64,000 nucleotides of DNA from contig JALHMS010000008.1 in the NCBI GenBank assembly GCA_022843925.1, positions 62,001-126,000 of the forward strand. The letters run 5' to 3'. The notes under the pieces were generated by a model, which searched no databases, was not told the origin of the DNA, and saw only the letters and a program-made list of their open reading frames with translations. Both the position numbers and the translations under genes were made by a program. The first letter of the stretch is position 1. Every line of letters begins with the position of its first letter. This document shows, piece after piece, positions 15,627 through 27,190 of the stretch. Source of the stretch: Burkholderiales bacterium. GTDB lineage: Bacteria; Pseudomonadota; Gammaproteobacteria; Burkholderiales; Ga0077523.

Positions 15627-16992
15627 TCTCGACGATGCCGCCCGCGCGCTCGACGTCCGCCGTGTTGGACCCGACGCCGGGGTGCGCCGCGTCGTCATCG
15701 ACAGCCGCCGTGTCCAGGCGGGCGACCTGTTCGTCGCGCTGCCCGGTGAGCGGGTCGATGGTCACGACTACGTGGATGGCGCACTCGCCGCCGGCGCCGC
15801 CGGCGCGATCGTGCGCGATCCCGCGCGCGTGAAGACACCGGGTGCGCCGCTTCTCGTGGTCGCGGATCCGCGCCTGGCGCTCGGACGTCTCGGCGCCTGG
15901 TGGCGCGGGCGCCTGGCGCCCGTCGTCGTCGGCGTGACCGGCAGCAACGGCAAGACGACGCTGAAGGAGATGCTCGCGGCCGTCCTCCGGGCGCACGTCG
16001 GTGCCGACGCCGTCCTCGCGACCGAGGGCAATCTGAACAACGATCTCGGCGTACCGCTGATGCTGCTGCGGCTCACCGAAAGGCATCGCTACGCGGTCCT
16101 CGAGATGGGCATGAACCACCTCGGCGAGATCCGGTACCTGACCGGGCTTGCACGGCCCCACGTGGCCGTGATCAACAACGCCGGCACCGCCCACATCGGC
16201 GAACTCGGCTCGCGCGAGAACATCGCCCGCGCCAAGGGCGAGATCTTCGAGGGTCTGGGTGCCGATGGCGTGAAGGTCATCAACGCGGACGACGACTTCC
16301 GCGACTTCTGGCTGGGGCTCGCAACCGAGTGCCGCACCGTGACGTTCGGCATGGATCGTCCCGCCGATCTCGGTGCCCGATGGGAACCGACCTCCGAAGG
16401 CAGTCTCGTCACGCTGCTCGCATCGGGGGCAACTGCCGTCGCCCGGTTGCAGGTTCCCGGCTTGCACAACGTCCGCACGGCACTCGCGGCGGCCGCCGTC
16501 GCCCACACGCTCGGCGTGTCCCTCGAGACCATCGCGGCGGGGCTTTCCGTCTACAGCGGCACGAAGGGACGCATGCAGCGCTGCGTCGGCCCGGCCGGCT
16601 GCGTCGTGGTCGACGACACGTACAACGCGAATCCCGACTCCATGAAGGCCGCCCTCGACTGGCTCGCCACGCAGCCCGGTCGCCGCTTCCTCGTCATGGG
16701 CGACATGGGCGAGCTGGGGGACGGGGCGGACGGGATGCATGCCGAGATCGGTCGCCATGCGGCCGAGGCACGGATCGACGGCCTCTTCGCGCTCGGCGAC
16801 GCCGCTACGCACACCGTGGCGGCCTTCGGTGTCGGCGCCGCGCATTTCACGCAACTGGAGTCGCTGGTGGCCGCGGTGGCCGCCGAGTGCGGCCCCGGGA
16901 CCACCATCCTCGTCAAGGGATCACGCTTCATGCAGATGGAAAGAGTCGTCGCCCGTCTGGTCGACGACAAGCCGGCGATGGGGAGCCGCTGA
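15619..16992 (+). CDS. murF: UDP-MurNAc-tripeptide:D-Ala-D-Ala ligase MurF
   Basis: Adds D-alanyl-D-alanine to the UDP-MurNAc tripeptide. Visible features are the [20 protein letters not shown] opening, the ATP loop [48 protein letters not shown] and [15 protein letters not shown]. The ATG at 15619 has GGAG 7 bases upstream; an ATG at 15601 (6 residues longer) lacks one. The 457 residues are typical. It overlaps the murE end by 8 bases and its TGA shares one base with the mraY ATG. Confidence 0.96.
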   Translation: MFSLDDAARALDVRRVGPDAGVRRVVIDSRRVQAGDLFVALPGERVDGHDYVDGALAAGAAGAIVRDPARVKTPGAPLLVVADPRLALGRLGAWWRGRLAPVVVGVTGSNGKTTLKEMLAAVLRAHVGADAVLATEGNLNNDLGVPLMLLRLTERHRYAVLEMGMNHLGEIRYLTGLARPHVAVINNAGTAHIGELGSRENIARAKGEIFEGLGADGVKVINADDDFRDFWLGLATECRTVTFGMDRPADLGARWEPTSEGSLVTLLASGATAVARLQVPGLHNVRTALAAAAVAHTLGVSLETIAAGLSVYSGTKGRMQRCVGPAGCVVVDDTYNANPDSMKAALDWLATQPGRRFLVMGDMGELGDGADGMHAEIGRHAAEARIDGLFALGDAATHTVAAFGVGAAHFTQLESLVAAVAAECGPGTTILVKGSRFMQMERVVARLVDDKPAMGSR

Positions 16993-18074
16993 TGTTCCTC
17001 CTCCTCGCCAACTGGCTCGCCTCCGATGTGCGCGCGTTCAACGTGCTGAACTACATCACGCTGCGGGCCGTGTTCGCCACCATGACCGCGCTGCTCATCT
17101 CGTTCCTGGTGGGCCCCGCGATGATCCGCAAGCTGACGATCTACAAGATCGGCCAGTCCGTCCGCGACGACGGTCCGCAGACGCATCTCGCGAAGGCCGG
17201 CACGCCGACGATGGGAGGCGCACTGATCCTGGTGGCCATAGGCGTCACGACGTTGCTGTGGGCCGACCTCACGAATCGCCTGGTCTGGGTCGTACTGACG
17301 GTCACCCTCGGTTTCGGTGTGATCGGCTGGGTGGACGACTACCGCAAGGTGGTCTTCCGGAATCCGAAGGGGTTGCCCAGCCGCTGGAAGTACTTCTGGC
17401 AATCGGTGCTGGGCCTCGCCGCCGCGTTGTACCTCGGAGGCTCGTCGCTGCCGGCGCAGACCGAGTTCATCGTCCCTTTCTTCAAGCAGGTGGCCTATCC
17501 GCTGGGCGTCATCGGGTTCGTCGTGCTGACCTACTTCGTGATCGTCGGCACCTCCAACGCCGTGAACCTCACCGACGGTCTGGACGGCCTCGCAATCCTG
17601 CCCACGGTGATGGTCGGCAGCGCCCTCGGCGTGTTCGCCTACGTGGCCGGCAATGCGGTGTTCTCGAAGTACCTCGGGTTCCCGTACATCCCGGGGGCCG
17701 GTGAACTGACCGTTTTCTGCGCGGCGCTGGCCGGCGCGGGGTTGGGCTTTCTCTGGTTCAACGCCTATCCCGCGGAAGTCTTCATGGGCGACGTCGGCGC
17801 GCTCGCGCTCGGCGCAGCCCTCGGCACCGTCGCGGTGATCGTCCGCCAGGAGATCGTGCTCTTCATCATGGGCGGCGTCTTCGTCGTCGAGACGCTGTCG
17901 GTGATGCTGCAGGTGGCGTCGTTCAAGCTGACCGGGAAGCGCATCTTCCGAATGGCGCCGCTGCACCACCACTACGAACTCAAGGGCTGGAAAGAGAATC
18001 AGGTCGTGGTGCGGTTCTGGATCATCACGATGCTGCTCGTTCTGTTCGGGCTCTCGACACTCAAACTCCGCTGA
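16992..18074 (+). CDS. mraY: Phospho-MurNAc-pentapeptide transferase MraY
   Basis: Integral membrane enzyme that links phospho-MurNAc-pentapeptide to undecaprenyl phosphate, giving lipid I. About ten hydrophobic segments are visible, with the family signatures [59 protein letters not shown] and [12 protein letters not shown] with the histidine cluster. 360 residues, as usual. The ATG at 16992 overlaps the murF stop. Its last 66 bases plus the stop recur in diverged form at 18172-18242. Confidence 0.97.
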   Translation: MFLLLANWLASDVRAFNVLNYITLRAVFATMTALLISFLVGPAMIRKLTIYKIGQSVRDDGPQTHLAKAGTPTMGGALILVAIGVTTLLWADLTNRLVWVVLTVTLGFGVIGWVDDYRKVVFRNPKGLPSRWKYFWQSVLGLAAALYLGGSSLPAQTEFIVPFFKQVAYPLGVIGFVVLTYFVIVGTSNAVNLTDGLDGLAILPTVMVGSALGVFAYVAGNAVFSKYLGFPYIPGAGELTVFCAALAGAGLGFLWFNAYPAEVFMGDVGALALGAALGTVAVIVRQEIVLFIMGGVFVVETLSVMLQVASFKLTGKRIFRMAPLHHHYELKGWKENQVVVRFWIITMLLVLFGLSTLKLR

Positions 18075-18075
18075 C

Positions 18076-18242
18076 ATGATCGAAGAACCGCACCACGGGA
18101 CGCGTTCGGGCGAGGCTCACAGGGCCCTGGCCCTGTTAAGCGCAAAGCGCGGCCGAGACCACAACCGCCCCGTGCGGTTCCGGATCATCACGATGCTGCT
18201 CGTTCCGTTCGGGCTCTCGACCTTGAAGCTGCGCTGACATGA
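18076..18242 (+). repeat. Tandem insertion carrying a diverged second copy of the mraY 3' end
   Basis: The mraY-murD gap is 164 bases in a cluster where other genes overlap. Bases 18172-18242 repeat 18009-18079 (offset 163) with 64 of 71 identical. The copied frame reads [21 protein letters not shown] and stops; the original has W and L at the two changed positions. The five differences in the last codons are all synonymous, as if the copy came from a diverged mraY allele rather than recent slippage. A 53-codon frame runs open from ATG 18076 through the copy to TGA 18235-18237; I regard it as a by-product. Recombinational allele replacement leaving the old 3' end is the simplest reading. Confidence 0.85.
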
Positions 18243-19639
18243 ACGTCACCGGCAAGCGCGTCCTCGTCCTCGGCCTCGGTGCCACCGGTCTGTCCATGGC
18301 CCGGTGGCTGCGCGCACACGGGGCTTCGGTGCGCATCGCCGACTCGCGGGTCGCGCCGCCGAACGTCGATGCGATCCGTGCCGAGATGCCGGATGTCGCC
18401 ATCGACCTCGGGTCCTTCCGGCGGGAGAGCTTCGATGCCGTCGACCTCATGGCGGCGAGCCCGGGCGTGCCCCTCGCGGAACCCGAGGTGGCTGCAGCAA
18501 TCTCGCGCGGTGTGCCCGTCGCGGGAGACGTCGAACTGTTCGCGCAGTCGATCGACGCACTGTGCGCCACGCGCGGCGTGGTTCGTCCGCCCGTCATCGC
18601 GATCACCGGGTCCAACGGCAAGAGCACCGTCACCGAGATGGCCGGCTGCCTCTGCCGCGCGGCCGGTCTCGAGACGCTCGTGGCCGGCAACATCGGTCTG
18701 CCGGTCCTCGATGCGCTGCGGGCCATGGAGCAGGGTGTCCGTCCCCTGCCGGAGGCCATCGTGCTGGAGCTTTCCAGCTTCCAGCTCGAGACCACGGCCT
18801 CGCTGCGGGCGGATGCCGCGGCGGTGCTCAATCTCTCCGAGGATCATCTCGATCGCTACGCGGGCATGGCCGAGTACGGTCAGGCCAAGGCGCGCATCTT
18901 TCTCGGTGCGCGGGTGGCCATCGTCAATCGCGAAGATGCAGCGACGCTCGCGATGCCGCCGGCAGGGCTGACCGTCCGGACGTTCGGCACCACGGCACCA
19001 GCCGGAGATCGGGACTGGGGCCTCGTCCCCGATGGCGGCGATGCCTGGCTCGCGGAAGGCACGCGGCGTGTCATGAAGGCCTCGACGCTCGTCGTGGCCG
19101 GAAAGCACAACGCGGCCAACGCGCTTGCCGCGCTCGCGCTCGTCCGCGCGGCGGGCATCGACGACCCGCGGATGATCGCCGCCCTCGCCCGGTTCCCCGG
19201 GCTGCCCCATCGCGTGGAGTTCGTCGCCGAGATCGACGGGCGGCGCTTCTACGACGACTCGAAGGGCACGAACGTCGGTGCCACGGTCGCCGCGCTCTCC
19301 GGGATGCGGGAGCCTGTCGTCCTGATCGCCGGTGGCGACGGAAAGGGGCAGGACTTCTCGCCGCTCGGACCCGCTGCTGCCGCCCACGCGCGCGCCGTGG
19401 TGCTGATCGGCCGTGACCGCGACCTCATCGCCGCGCCGCTCGCCGCCCACGGCGTCCGGCACGAGCGCGCCGACGACATGGACGACGCGGTGCACCGCGC
19501 CTTCGACGTGTCGGAGACGGGCGATGCCGTGCTGCTCTCGCCCGCGTGCGCGAGCTTCGACATGTTCCGCAACTACGAGCATCGCGCGCAGGTGTTCCGC
19601 GACGCGGTGGTCCAGCTCGGCGGGCGGTCGGCATGCTAG
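18239..19639 (+). CDS. murD: UDP-MurNAc-L-alanine:D-glutamate ligase MurD
   Basis: Cytoplasmic ligase for the second residue of the stem peptide. Features: the [13 protein letters not shown] Rossmann start, MAASPGVPL, the ATP loop [64 protein letters not shown] and [12 protein letters not shown]. 466 residues. The ATG at 18239 lies at the end of the duplicated mraY fragment, so its translation signals come from that repeat. Overlaps ftsW by 7 bases. Confidence 0.96.
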   Translation: MNVTGKRVLVLGLGATGLSMARWLRAHGASVRIADSRVAPPNVDAIRAEMPDVAIDLGSFRRESFDAVDLMAASPGVPLAEPEVAAAISRGVPVAGDVELFAQSIDALCATRGVVRPPVIAITGSNGKSTVTEMAGCLCRAAGLETLVAGNIGLPVLDALRAMEQGVRPLPEAIVLELSSFQLETTASLRADAAAVLNLSEDHLDRYAGMAEYGQAKARIFLGARVAIVNREDAATLAMPPAGLTVRTFGTTAPAGDRDWGLVPDGGDAWLAEGTRRVMKASTLVVAGKHNAANALAALALVRAAGIDDPRMIAALARFPGLPHRVEFVAEIDGRRFYDDSKGTNVGATVAALSGMREPVVLIAGGDGKGQDFSPLGPAAAAHARAVVLIGRDRDLIAAPLAAHGVRHERADDMDDAVHRAFDVSETGDAVLLSPACASFDMFRNYEHRAQVFRDAVVQLGGRSAC

Positions 19640-20793
19640 CCGACGCGCTGAAGCGCCCCACCATCATGCCGGCGCTGGACGGCTCGCTCCTGTGGTCGGT
19701 GATCCTGCTGCTCGCGATCGGTCTCGTGATGGTGTATTCGGCGTCCATCGCCACGGCGGAGGCCGGTCGTCTCACCAACTTCCAGCCGACCTACTACCTC
19801 ACCCGCCACGGCATCTTTCTCGCGCTGGGCATCGTCGCCGGATTCGTGGTCTTCCAGGTCCCGGTGCACGTGTGGCAGAAGGCTGCGCCGTATCTCTTCG
19901 TGGCCGCCGCCATCCTGCTGATCGCCGTGCTGATCCCGGGCATCGGTCGCATGGTGAACGGCAGTCAGCGATGGCTGCGGCTGGCGGGCATCAATCTCCA
20001 GCCGTCCGAACTGGCCAAGCTCGCCGTCGTGCTATACGCCGCGGACTACACGGTCCGCAAGGCCGCGTTCATGGGCAGCTTCCGCAAGGGTTTCCTGCCG
20101 ATGGCCGGGGTGATGCTGTTCGCCGGCACGCTGCTCCTGCTCGAACCCGACTACGGGGCCTTCGCCGTCATCACCATCATCGCGATGGGCGTGCTCTTCC
20201 TCGGGGGGATGAACTGGCGGCTCTTCGTGGCGCTGGTGATCGTTCTCGTCATCGCGTTCGTCGCGCTCATCTGGATCGCCCCGTACCGCATGGAGCGCGT
20301 CGCGGGCTTCCTCAACCCGTGGGCCGACCCCTTCGACACCGGATACCAGTTGTCGCACGCGCTGATCGCGTTCGGTCGCGGCGAATGGCTGGGCGTCGGT
20401 CTCGGCGCGAGTGTCGAGAAGCTCTTCTACCTGCCGGAGGCGCACACCGACTTCCTGCTCGCCGTGATCGGGGAGGAACTGGGTTTCGCCGGTGTCATCG
20501 TGGTCCTCGCCCTCTTCGCCTGGCTGGTGACGCGCGCCTTCGCCATCGGCAAGCAGGCGGTGCGTCTCGAGCGCTACTACGCCGCGCTCGTCGCGCAGGG
20601 CATCGGTCTCTGGCTGGGCGCCCAGGCGCTCATCAACATGGGCGTGAACCTGGGCGTGCTGCCGACCAAGGGCCTGACGCTCCCGCTGCTGTCGTTCGGT
20701 GGCAGCGGGCTCGTCGCGAACATCGCGGCCGTGGCCATCCTCCTGCGCGTGGACTTCGAATCCCGCCAGCTGATGCTCGGGAGGGCCGCATGA
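19633..20793 (+). CDS. ftsW: Septal peptidoglycan polymerase FtsW
   Basis: SEDS-family glycosyltransferase that polymerises lipid II at the septum with FtsI. About ten membrane segments; signatures [65 protein letters not shown] and [25 protein letters not shown]. The ATG at 19633 overlaps the murD stop and gives 386 residues; the frame remains open upstream inside murD but that part is not FtsW-like. Overlaps murG by 4 bases. Confidence 0.95.
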   Translation: MLADALKRPTIMPALDGSLLWSVILLLAIGLVMVYSASIATAEAGRLTNFQPTYYLTRHGIFLALGIVAGFVVFQVPVHVWQKAAPYLFVAAAILLIAVLIPGIGRMVNGSQRWLRLAGINLQPSELAKLAVVLYAADYTVRKAAFMGSFRKGFLPMAGVMLFAGTLLLLEPDYGAFAVITIIAMGVLFLGGMNWRLFVALVIVLVIAFVALIWIAPYRMERVAGFLNPWADPFDTGYQLSHALIAFGRGEWLGVGLGASVEKLFYLPEAHTDFLLAVIGEELGFAGVIVVLALFAWLVTRAFAIGKQAVRLERYYAALVAQGIGLWLGAQALINMGVNLGVLPTKGLTLPLLSFGGSGLVANIAAVAILLRVDFESRQLMLGRAA

Positions 20794-21887
20794 CCGGTGC
20801 GACGACCGATGCGGTGAACGTCGCGGCGCGGACCATGCTCGTCATGGCCGGAGGTACCGGCGGACACATCATGCCGGCGCTCGCCGTGGCGGACGTCCTG
20901 CGCGAGCGCGGCTGGCGCATCGTCTGGCTCGGTTCGCGCCAGGGCATGGAGGCCGACCTCGTGCCGAAGCGCGGGTATCCGGTCGAGTACATCCGCTTCG
21001 CGGGGTTGCGCGGCAAGGGGCTCGTCCGCAAGGCGCTGCTGCCGCTCAATCTGCTGATCGCGTTCTGGCAGTGCGCGCGCGTGATCTTCCGCGTGCGGCC
21101 CGATGTGGTGCTCGGCCTCGGCGGGTACATCTCGTTCCCCGGCGGGATGATGGCGGCGCTGCTCGGCCGTCCGCTGGTGCTGCACGAACAGAACGCCATC
21201 GCCGGTCTCGCCAACAAGGTCCTCGCTCGGGTGGCGGACCGGCGGCTCGCGGGTTTCCCGAAGGTGCTCGCGAAGGCGGCGTGGGTGGGCAATCCGGTGC
21301 GCGCCGCGATCGTCGCGCTGCCTGCGCCTGACGCGCGCTTCGCCAGGCGTGCCGGACGGCTTCGCCTGCTGGTGGTGGGTGGCAGCCTCGGGGCGCAGGC
21401 GCTGAACGAAGTCGTGCCGGCGGCCCTCGCGACTCTGGCCCCCGATGCACGGCCGGCGGTGCGTCATCAGGCCGGCACGCGCCACATCGAGGCACTGCGA
21501 GCGAACTACGCGCATGCCGGGGTGGACGGCGAGTGCGTCGCCTTCATCGACGACATGGCGGCGGCGCTCGGCGAGGCCGACTGCGTGATCTGCCGTTCGG
21601 GCGCGCTCACGGTCGCCGAGGTGGCCGCCGCAGGGGTCGCCGCGATCTTCGTGCCTTTCCCGTTTGCGGTGGACGATCACCAGAGCGCCAATGCGCGATT
21701 CCTCTCGGACCAGGGCGCGGCCCTGCTCGTCCCGCAGAAGGAACTGACCCCCCAGCGACTCGCCGAGACCCTCGCCGGGTTCACGCGCGAGAAGCTGCTC
21801 GAGATGGCCCGCCGCGCCCGTGCGCTGGCGAAGCCCGATGCCGCGGTGGCCGTGGCCGATGTCTGTGTGGAGCTTGCAGGCGCATGA
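20790..21887 (+). CDS. murG: Lipid II synthase MurG
   Basis: Peripheral membrane GT28 glycosyltransferase that adds GlcNAc to lipid I. Motifs: [85 protein letters not shown] and [15 protein letters not shown]. The ATG at 20790 has GGGAGG about 5 bases upstream. 365 residues, with a short N-terminal extension before the first strand. Overlaps murC by 4 bases. Confidence 0.96.
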   Translation: MTGATTDAVNVAARTMLVMAGGTGGHIMPALAVADVLRERGWRIVWLGSRQGMEADLVPKRGYPVEYIRFAGLRGKGLVRKALLPLNLLIAFWQCARVIFRVRPDVVLGLGGYISFPGGMMAALLGRPLVLHEQNAIAGLANKVLARVADRRLAGFPKVLAKAAWVGNPVRAAIVALPAPDARFARRAGRLRLLVVGGSLGAQALNEVVPAALATLAPDARPAVRHQAGTRHIEALRANYAHAGVDGECVAFIDDMAAALGEADCVICRSGALTVAEVAAAGVAAIFVPFPFAVDDHQSANARFLSDQGAALLVPQKELTPQRLAETLAGFTREKLLEMARRARALAKPDAAVAVADVCVELAGA

Positions 21888-23299
21888 AGCACAAGGTGAA
21901 GCGCGTGCATTTCGTCGGGATCGGCGGCGCCGGCATGAGCGGTATCGCCGAGGTGATGCTGAACCTCGGGTATCAGGTGAGCGGTTCCGACCTCGCCGAT
22001 GGCGCCATGACCCAGCGCCTGCGCGCGGGCGGCGCCGAGATCTTCATCGGGCACGACGCCGCCCACGTCGCGGGCGCCGACGCGATCGTCGTCTCCACCG
22101 CCGTGAAGGCCGAGAACGTCGAAGTCGCCGCGGCGCGTGCGCGCCGTGTGCCGGTGGTGCCGCGCGCGCTGATGCTCGCGGAACTGATGCGCCTCAAGCA
22201 GGGTATCGCCGTCGCCGGCACGCACGGCAAGACGACGACCACCTCGCTCGTCGCAAGCGTGCTCGCGGAGGCGGGCATGGATCCGACCTTCGTGATCGGC
22301 GGGCGGCTCGAGGCGGCCGGCTCCAACGCGAAGCTGGGCACCGGCGAGTTCATCGTGGTCGAGGCGGACGAATCGGACGCGTCGTTCCTGTATCTGCAGC
22401 CCGTGCTCGCCGTCGTGACGAACATCGACGCCGACCACATGGAGACCTACGGCCACGACTTCGCGAAGTTGCGTCAGGCCTTCCTGGACTTCCTCCAGCA
22501 CCTGCCCTTCTACGGCATGGCGATGTTGTGCGTCGACGATCCGAACGTGCGCTCGATCCTGCCGATCGTGTCGAAGCCGGTCACCACGTACGGACTCTCC
22601 GAGGATGCCCAGGTCCGCGCAGTCGACGTGCGTGCCGAGAGCGGTCGCATGCGGTTCCGCGTGCAGCGCGCCGCGAACGGTACCCCGGCCCGCGAGCTGG
22701 ACGTCGTCCTGAATCTCCCCGGCATCCACAACGTCCAGAACGCGCTGGCCGCCATCGCGGTCGGGATCGAGGTCGGCGCCTCGGATGCCGCGATCGTGCG
22801 CGCGCTCGCCGAGTTCCGCGGTGTCGGGCGACGCTTCCAGCACTACGGCGAGATCCCGGCGGCCAACGGCGGCACGTTCACGCTCGTCGACGACTACGGC
22901 CATCATCCGGTGGAGATGTCGGCCACGCTCGCCGCGGCACGCGGTGCGTATCCGGGACGCCGCCTCGTCCTCGTGTTCCAGCCGCACCGCTACACCCGCA
23001 CGCGCGACGTGTTCGAGGATTTCGTGAAGGTGCTGTCCTCCGTCGATGTTCTTCTGCTGACCGAGGTCTACGCCGCGGGCGAGCAGCCGATCGTGGCCGC
23101 GGACGGACGCTCGCTCGCGCGCGCCGTGCGCGTGCAGGGCAAGGTCGAACCCGTCTTCGTCGAGCAGTGGAAGGATCTCCCCGCGGCCGTCCTCGATCTG
23201 GCGCGCGATGGCGATGTGGTCGTGACCATGGGTGCGGGCTCCATCGGCCAGGTGCCGGGTCTCGTGCACGCCGCAGCGGCGGAGCGCGTGGAGCAATGA
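21884..23299 (+). CDS. murC: UDP-MurNAc:L-alanine ligase MurC
   Basis: Cytoplasmic ligase that attaches the first amino acid of the stem peptide. Signatures: [35 protein letters not shown], the ATP loop [57 protein letters not shown] and [10 protein letters not shown]. 471 residues. Starts inside the murG stop and ends overlapping murB by 4 bases, so the block is translationally coupled. Confidence 0.97.
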   Translation: MKHKVKRVHFVGIGGAGMSGIAEVMLNLGYQVSGSDLADGAMTQRLRAGGAEIFIGHDAAHVAGADAIVVSTAVKAENVEVAAARARRVPVVPRALMLAELMRLKQGIAVAGTHGKTTTTSLVASVLAEAGMDPTFVIGGRLEAAGSNAKLGTGEFIVVEADESDASFLYLQPVLAVVTNIDADHMETYGHDFAKLRQAFLDFLQHLPFYGMAMLCVDDPNVRSILPIVSKPVTTYGLSEDAQVRAVDVRAESGRMRFRVQRAANGTPARELDVVLNLPGIHNVQNALAAIAVGIEVGASDAAIVRALAEFRGVGRRFQHYGEIPAANGGTFTLVDDYGHHPVEMSATLAAARGAYPGRRLVLVFQPHRYTRTRDVFEDFVKVLSSVDVLLLTEVYAAGEQPIVAADGRSLARAVRVQGKVEPVFVEQWKDLPAAVLDLARDGDVVVTMGAGSIGQVPGLVHAAAAERVEQ

Positions 23300-24228
23300 A
23301 CATGGTCGACGCCCTCACGCTCCTCACCGATGGCCTGCGCGGCGTGCTGCGGTTCGGCGAACCGATGCATCGCCACACGAGCTGGCGCGCCGGCGGGGCG
23401 GCCGACCGCGCGTACACGCCGGCCGACGCGGAAGACCTTGCCGTCTTCCTCGCGCGCCTGCCTGCCGACGAACCACTGCTCTTCGCAGGGCTCGGGAGCA
23501 ATCTGCTCGTGCGTGACGGCGGCTTCCGCGGCACGGTCGTGTTCCTGCACGGCGCCCTGGGGCGCATCGAGATGCGCGGAGATGGTCTCGTGTTCGCGGA
23601 GGCCGGTGTGGCGAGTCCGAAGGTGGCGCGCTTCGCCTCGATGCACGCGTTCGAAGGTGCGGAGTTTCTCGCAGGCATCCCCGGCACGGTGGGCGGAGCA
23701 CTGGCGATGAACGCAGGCTGCTACGGCAGCGAGACGTGGGAGCGGGTCGCCAAGGTGCTGGTCATCGATCGGCGGGGTGCGTCGCGGGAACGTACACCGG
23801 ACGCGTACGACATCGGCTACCGCCACTGCACCCTGCGCGACGCATCGACCGGAGACGAATGGTTCCTCGGCGCATGGTTCCGGTTCGTGCCGGGCGATGG
23901 CGATGCCGCCCGGGGGCGAATCAAGGAGTTCCTGTCCCGTCGCATCGCGACGCAGCCCCTCGGACAGCCGAACGCGGGCTCGGTGTTCCGCAATCCGCCC
24001 GGCGACCACGCGGCGCGGCTCATCCAGTCGTGCGGGTTGAAGGGTCACCGCATCGGTGGCGCCGAGGTCTCGACCAAGCACGCGAACTTCATCGTCAACA
24101 CCGGCGCCGCCACCGCGGCGGACATCGAACAACTCATCCAGCGCGTGCGCGAGACGGTGTGGCGCGAGTGCGCCGTGCGCCTCGAGCCCGAGGTGCGGAT
24201 CGTGGGGCAGGCGGAGGACATGCAGTGA
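23296..24228 (+). CDS. murB: UDP-N-acetylenolpyruvoylglucosamine reductase MurB
   Basis: FAD/NADPH enzyme that reduces UDP-GlcNAc-enolpyruvate to UDP-MurNAc. Signatures: [57 protein letters not shown] (start of the substrate loop), [11 protein letters not shown] and [20 protein letters not shown]. 310 residues places it in the shorter type II MurB group. Overlaps murC and ddl by 4 bases each. Confidence 0.96.
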   Translation: MNMVDALTLLTDGLRGVLRFGEPMHRHTSWRAGGAADRAYTPADAEDLAVFLARLPADEPLLFAGLGSNLLVRDGGFRGTVVFLHGALGRIEMRGDGLVFAEAGVASPKVARFASMHAFEGAEFLAGIPGTVGGALAMNAGCYGSETWERVAKVLVIDRRGASRERTPDAYDIGYRHCTLRDASTGDEWFLGAWFRFVPGDGDAARGRIKEFLSRRIATQPLGQPNAGSVFRNPPGDHAARLIQSCGLKGHRIGGAEVSTKHANFIVNTGAATAADIEQLIQRVRETVWRECAVRLEPEVRIVGQAEDMQ

Positions 24229-25139
24229 CGACGGAATTCGGCAAGGTGGCGGTGCTCTTCGGCGGGCGTTCCGCCGAGCGCGAGATCTCGCTGCTGTCCG
24301 GCAATGCGGTGCTGGAGGCGTTGTTGCGCTCGGGTGTCGACGCGCAAGCCTTCGACCCGGCCACGCGTCCGCTGCACGAACTGCAGCGCGAAGGTTTCTC
24401 CCGCGTGTTCATCGCCCTGCATGGCCGATACGGCGAGGACGGCACGGTGCAGGGTGCGCTGGAACTGATGGGGATTCCGTACACCGGCAGCGGCGTGATG
24501 GCGTCCGCACTCTGCATGGACAAGGTCCGCACGAAGATGGTCTGGGTGGCCGCGGGCCTGCCGACGCCGCGCTGGCAGACGCTCCACGCCGACACCGACT
24601 GGGCCGCGGTCGTGGAGAAGCTCGGACTTCCGCTCATCGTGAAGCCGGCGCGCGAGGGATCCACGCTCGGCCTGACCAAGGTGATGCGCGCGGAACAGCT
24701 CCCCGAGGCCTACGCACTCGCCTTGAAGTTCGACCGGATGATCCTCGCCGAGGAGTTCGTCGCCGGGCAGGAGTTGACGGCGGCGTTCCTGGGCACGCGG
24801 GCCCTGCCGCTGGTGCGCATCGAGGCGCCGCAGGGCAACTACGACTACCGGAACAAGTACTTCAGCGACGAGACCCGCTACTACTGCCCGAGCGGGTTGC
24901 CGGAGGCCGTCGAGGCTGAGCTGAAGGCGCTGGTGATGCGTTCCGTGGCCGCGCTGGGCTGCGAAGGATGGGGCCGTGCGGACCTCATCCGACGCGCCGA
25001 CGGCAGCGTGTCGCTGCTCGAGATGAACACGTCGCCGGGCATGACCGGGCACAGCCTCGTGCCGATGGCAGCGCGCGCGGCCGGCATCGAGTTCGATCGG
25101 CTGGTGCTGTCGATCCTGGAGCTGGCCCATGTGGGATAG
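24225..25139 (+). CDS. ddl: D-alanine:D-alanine ligase
   Basis: ATP-grasp ligase making the D-Ala-D-Ala dipeptide used by MurF. Signatures: [90 protein letters not shown] and [18 protein letters not shown]. The GTG at 24225 overlaps the murB stop. 304 residues matches the DdlB form found in dcw clusters. Overlaps ftsQ by 11 bases. Confidence 0.96.
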   Translation: MTTEFGKVAVLFGGRSAEREISLLSGNAVLEALLRSGVDAQAFDPATRPLHELQREGFSRVFIALHGRYGEDGTVQGALELMGIPYTGSGVMASALCMDKVRTKMVWVAAGLPTPRWQTLHADTDWAAVVEKLGLPLIVKPAREGSTLGLTKVMRAEQLPEAYALALKFDRMILAEEFVAGQELTAAFLGTRALPLVRIEAPQGNYDYRNKYFSDETRYYCPSGLPEAVEAELKALVMRSVAALGCEGWGRADLIRRADGSVSLLEMNTSPGMTGHSLVPMAARAAGIEFDRLVLSILELAHVG

Positions 25140-25839
25140 ACCCGAGATCCTGACCGCGGTGGCGAACTTCCTCTACGGAATCGCCGCGGTCGCGCTCATG
25201 TACATCCTGCTGCTCACGGCGATCCACCTCCCGGTGTTTCCCGTGCGCGAGGTGGAGGTCGTGGGCAGCATCTCGAAGGTCACGAGGCCGCAGATCGATG
25301 CGGTCGTGCATCGGGATCTCCGCGGCAATTTCTTCACGATCCGGCTCGACGCCTCTCGCGGCGCGTTCGAGAAGCTTCCGTGGGTGCGCAGCGTGCAGGT
25401 GCGGCGCCAGTGGCCGGACCGGCTCGAGGTGGCACTCGAGGAGCACGAGGCCATCGCGCGATGGGGCACCGACGAACTCGTGAATACGCACGGCGAAATC
25501 TTCGCTGCCGCCTCGGACGCGAAGCTGCCGGTGTTCCAGGGGCCGCGGGAAGTGGCGGCGGACATCGCGGTGAACTACCGGAAGTTCGGCGAGCTGCTCG
25601 CACCGCTGCAGCTGCACGTGGCGGAGGTGGAAGTGTCGGATCGCCGCGCATGGCGCGTCCGGCTGGAGGAAGGGATGACGCTCGAACTGGGACGCGACCA
25701 GCTGACCGCGCGGCTCGGCAAGTTCGTCTCCGCGTACGCGGAAAGCGTGGGTCGCATGAATGAACGGCCGCAGATCGTGGATCTGCGCTATCCGAACGGC
25801 TTCGCGGTGCGGATGAAGGCCATGGGCAACGGGGCTTGA
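25129..25839 (+). CDS. ftsQ: Cell division protein FtsQ
   Basis: Bitopic divisome protein that recruits FtsL and FtsB. One membrane helix ([19 protein letters not shown]), then a POTRA domain starting [20 protein letters not shown] and a beta domain with [21 protein letters not shown]-type sequence. 236 residues. The ATG at 25129 lies within the ddl 3' end. Followed after 16 bases by ftsA. Confidence 0.95.
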   Translation: MWDRPEILTAVANFLYGIAAVALMYILLLTAIHLPVFPVREVEVVGSISKVTRPQIDAVVHRDLRGNFFTIRLDASRGAFEKLPWVRSVQVRRQWPDRLEVALEEHEAIARWGTDELVNTHGEIFAAASDAKLPVFQGPREVAADIAVNYRKFGELLAPLQLHVAEVEVSDRRAWRVRLEEGMTLELGRDQLTARLGKFVSAYAESVGRMNERPQIVDLRYPNGFAVRMKAMGNGA

Positions 25840-25855
25840 AGAGGAGAAGCACGCG

Positions 25856-27127
25856 ATGGATCTCGCCGAACACAAACGCATGACGCTGTCGACCAAGGGC
25901 AAGGAAGCCCGCAACCTCATGGTGGGTCTGGACATCGGCACGTCCAAGATCATCGCCATCGTCGCCGAGGCGAAGCCCGACGGCGGCTTCGAGATCGTCG
26001 GGACGGGCACCCATCCGTCGCGCGGCCTGAAGAAAGGCGTGGTGGTGAACATCGAGTCCACCGTGAACGCCATCCAGCGCGCGCTGGAGGAGGCGGAGCT
26101 GATGGCCGACTGCAAGATCAAGGAGGTCTACACCGGCATCGCGGGGAGCCACATCAAGAGCTTCAACTCCCACGGCATGGTGGCGATCAAGGACCGCGAG
26201 GTGACGCAGCAGGACGTCGACCGCGTCATCGAGACGGCGAAGGCCGTGAACATCCCGACCGATCAGCAGATCCTCCACGTGCTCAACCAGGAGTTCGTGA
26301 TCGACGGCCAGGAGGACGTCCGCGAGCCGATCGGGATGGCCGGCGTGCGACTCGAGGTGAAGGTGCACATCGTGACCGGCGCGGTGTCGGCGGCACAGAA
26401 CATCCTGAAGTGCGTGCGGCGCTGCGGTCTCGAGGTGCGCGACCTCATCCTGCAGCCGCTCGCCTCCGCCAGCGCGACGCTCTCCGAGGACGAGAAGGAT
26501 CTCGGCGTCGCCCTGGTCGACATCGGCGGTGGGACAGCCGACATCGCGGTGTTCACGCACGGCGCGATCCGCCACACGGCGGTGATCCCGATCGCCGGTG
26601 ACCAGATCACGAACGACATCGCGATGGCGCTGCGCACGCCCACGAAGGACGCCGAGGAGATCAAGCGCAAGTACGGCTGCGCGCTCCGGCAGCTGGCGGA
26701 TCCGGCGGAGATGGTCGAGGTCCCCGGCGTCGGCGATCGCGATCCGCGACTGCTGTCGCGCCAGACGCTCGCCGAAGTGATCGAGCCGCGCGTCGAGGAG
26801 CTGTACTCGCTGGTCCAGGCGGAGTTGCGACGGAGCGGGTACGAGGATCTCCTGTCGTCCGGCATCGTCATCACGGGCGGCAGCGCGGGCATGCAAGGCA
26901 TGGTCGAGCTCGGCGAGGAGGTCTTCCACATGCCGGTCCGCCTCGGCGTGCCGAACTACGTGGGTCCGCTGGCCGAGGTGGTGCGCGGGCCCAGGAACTC
27001 CACCGGCATCGGGCTGCTGATGGCGGCGCACGAACAACAGAAGAGAAGAGATCTGGTGAAGCTGTCGAGCGGCAGCTTCCAGCAGGTGTTCACACGCATG
27101 AAGGAATGGTTCGCGGTCAATTTCTGA
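25856..27127 (+). CDS. ftsA: Cell division protein FtsA
   Basis: Actin-like ATPase that tethers FtsZ to the membrane. Motifs: VGLDIGTSKIIAIVAE (phosphate 1), GLKKGVVVNIESTV, VDIGGGTADIAVF (phosphate 2), IPIAGDQITNDIA and IVITGGSAGMQGMVE. The C-terminal amphipathic helix QVFTRMKEWFAVNF is the membrane anchor. 423 residues; the ATG at 25856 follows AGGAGA by 10 bases. A later ATG (MTLSTKGKEAR) is possible but less supported. Confidence 0.96.
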   Translation: MDLAEHKRMTLSTKGKEARNLMVGLDIGTSKIIAIVAEAKPDGGFEIVGTGTHPSRGLKKGVVVNIESTVNAIQRALEEAELMADCKIKEVYTGIAGSHIKSFNSHGMVAIKDREVTQQDVDRVIETAKAVNIPTDQQILHVLNQEFVIDGQEDVREPIGMAGVRLEVKVHIVTGAVSAAQNILKCVRRCGLEVRDLILQPLASASATLSEDEKDLGVALVDIGGGTADIAVFTHGAIRHTAVIPIAGDQITNDIAMALRTPTKDAEEIKRKYGCALRQLADPAEMVEVPGVGDRDPRLLSRQTLAEVIEPRVEELYSLVQAELRRSGYEDLLSSGIVITGGSAGMQGMVELGEEVFHMPVRLGVPNYVGPLAEVVRGPRNSTGIGLLMAAHEQQKRRDLVKLSSGSFQQVFTRMKEWFAVNF

Positions 27128-27190
27128 CGCGTCACGGGCAACGCAGTTCCACTTTCGATTCGCACCCACCCAGCACGAGGAGCCACAACA

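Noticed and set aside
18076-18237. 53-codon ORF between mraY and murD as a real gene
   Set aside because: Its second half is the copied mraY tail and the first half has no recognisable sequence; better explained as duplication debris.
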